DNA from: Candidatus Zhuqueibacterota bacterium
GTDB lineage: Bacteria; Zhuqueibacterota; Zhuqueibacteria; Oceanimicrobiales; Oceanimicrobiaceae
Direction of reading: 5' to 3'
NCBI GenBank assembly: GCA_029261995.1
Contig: JAJDAF010000013.1
Span: 62,001-126,000, forward strand
Length of the DNA stretch: 64,000 bases
Position 1 is the stretch's first letter, and the number at the start of each line of letters is the position of its first letter. Positions 63,623 through 64,000 of this stretch are shown here, in pieces. The position numbers were made by a program, and so were the translations under genes. The notes under the pieces were generated by a model. The model saw nothing but the letters and a program-made list of their open reading frames with translations, was not told the origin of the DNA and made no database searches.

Positions 63623-64000
63623 CTATTGAGTTGCTCGTTTTGACAAGAATAGGAAAAAGATGCTAAAAAGAAGTGCACCGATTCCTGTTAGAAAATTGAT
63701 CAAGAAGTCTTGCGAACCATTTGAAAAGAATGACAGGACAACGAGTAGTCCGCCAATGATCCCTGACAACAACGCTACCACTTGGTAGGATTGAATGCTG
63801 CGCTTATCGACTGGCTCATTGCTTCTATGGGCTGGCGTTTTCAAATCCCTATCCAATGCAGCAAGCCTGGAGATATCCGTCTGCTTTTTGTTGGGCCATT
63901 TGGAGGTAAGAAAGAAGACAGCGGCGCTGACTGTAAGGCCAACAAAGATGTTCATTTCAAACTTGCCGTACTCGAAGCCATAAAGAGAAAACCGGACATC
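63623..64000 (-). CDS. C-terminus of a membrane protein, probably a sodium:solute symporter (partial)
   Basis: The reverse frame is open from the right edge: 15 codons (containing LYGFEYGKFE) precede the first ATG at 63955. Three hydrophobic helices follow: IFVGLTVSAAVFFLTS, VVALLSGIIGGLLVVLSFF and FLINFLTGIGALLFSIFFLFL. The stretch of charged residues between the first two ends in a TP motif (LKTPAH), as in the symporter at 44102-46213 (VHTPVQ after a helix), and YGKFE resembles its YGRFNAE. A second SSS transporter is the best guess. The ATG at 63955 is not necessarily a true start. Confidence 0.6.
   Translation of the reverse strand, partial: DVRFSLYGFEYGKFEMNIFVGLTVSAAVFFLTSKWPNKKQTDISRLAALDRDLKTPAHRSNEPVDKRSIQSYQVVALLSGIIGGLLVVLSFFSNGSQDFLINFLTGIGALLFSIFFLFLSKRATQ

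Noticed and set aside
1-64000. CRISPR arrays, insertion sequences, phage genes, tRNA or rRNA genes
   Set aside because: No regularly spaced repeats, transposase or integrase frames, or RNA-gene-like segments were found by eye.

Overview
Sixty-four kb of a carbohydrate-catabolism and glycan-processing region from a Gram-negative bacterium: outer-membrane barrel, lipoproteins, Sec signal peptides, ATG/GTG/TTG starts with clear Shine-Dalgarno sites, roughly 50 percent GC. The mix of Gfo/Idh dehydrogenases, xylose-isomerase-like TIM barrels, phytanoyl-CoA dioxygenase, UroD-like, MetE-like and creatininase proteins, heparinase-like lyases and GxGYxYP proteins is typical of uncultured FCB/PVC-type polysaccharide degraders. 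No rRNA, tRNA or marker gene is present, so the phylum is an inference only.

Layout. Genes from the left edge to about 49.5 kb are all on the minus strand, mostly tens of bases apart and often overlapping by ATGA or TGATG. Read in the direction of transcription (right to left): a MetE-like protein, a six-hairpin glycosidase-like protein and a sodium:solute symporter; then a sugar pathway of class I aldolase, Gfo/Idh dehydrogenase, D-lyxose isomerase-type cupin, DUF4432 mutarotase-like protein, PfkB kinase and GH51 arabinofuranosidase; an epimerase, a DapA-like aldolase, an unassigned 770-residue protein, an M20 peptidase, a GH37-like protein and an old-yellow-enzyme homologue; then L-rhamnose catabolism (rhaEW, lutA, lutB, lutC, rhaB, rhaA) and a GH88 unsaturated uronyl hydrolase; SDR, TIM-barrel, PhyH and UroD-like genes; an exported M18 aminopeptidase; two MDR dehydrogenases; two secreted alpha/alpha-barrel proteins; isochorismatase-like, GH127 and HAD phosphatase genes; a DUF3179 lipoprotein and an outer-membrane barrel closed by an intrinsic terminator; and a truncated heparinase-like gene.

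An AraC-family regulator diverges at 49.9 kb. From 50 to 64 kb, short blocks on both strands hold an aldo/keto reductase plus creatininase plus GH43/32-like set, a plus-strand BNR protein with a lyase-like partner, a Gfo/Idh protein, a sulfotransferase, a second heparinase-like gene, a GxGYxYP protein with a lipoprotein, and the C-terminus of a second probable symporter.

Function. RhaA and RhaB make L-rhamnulose-1-phosphate, RhaEW cleaves it to DHAP and L-lactaldehyde, and LutABC would oxidise the resulting L-lactate. GH88, GH51 and GH127 would supply monomers from an arabinose- and rhamnose-containing uronic-acid polysaccharide, such as rhamnogalacturonan I (inference). The second sugar module has mutarotase, isomerase, kinase and aldolase for an unidentified aldose.

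The most striking observation is the DUF3179 gene at 3.7-4.4 kb. It is interrupted by one in-frame TGA exactly where the family has the cysteine of its Tyr-Cys-Pro-Leu motif, and a bacterial SECIS-like hairpin follows at the right distance. It is a candidate selenoprotein; a nonsense mutation is the alternative.
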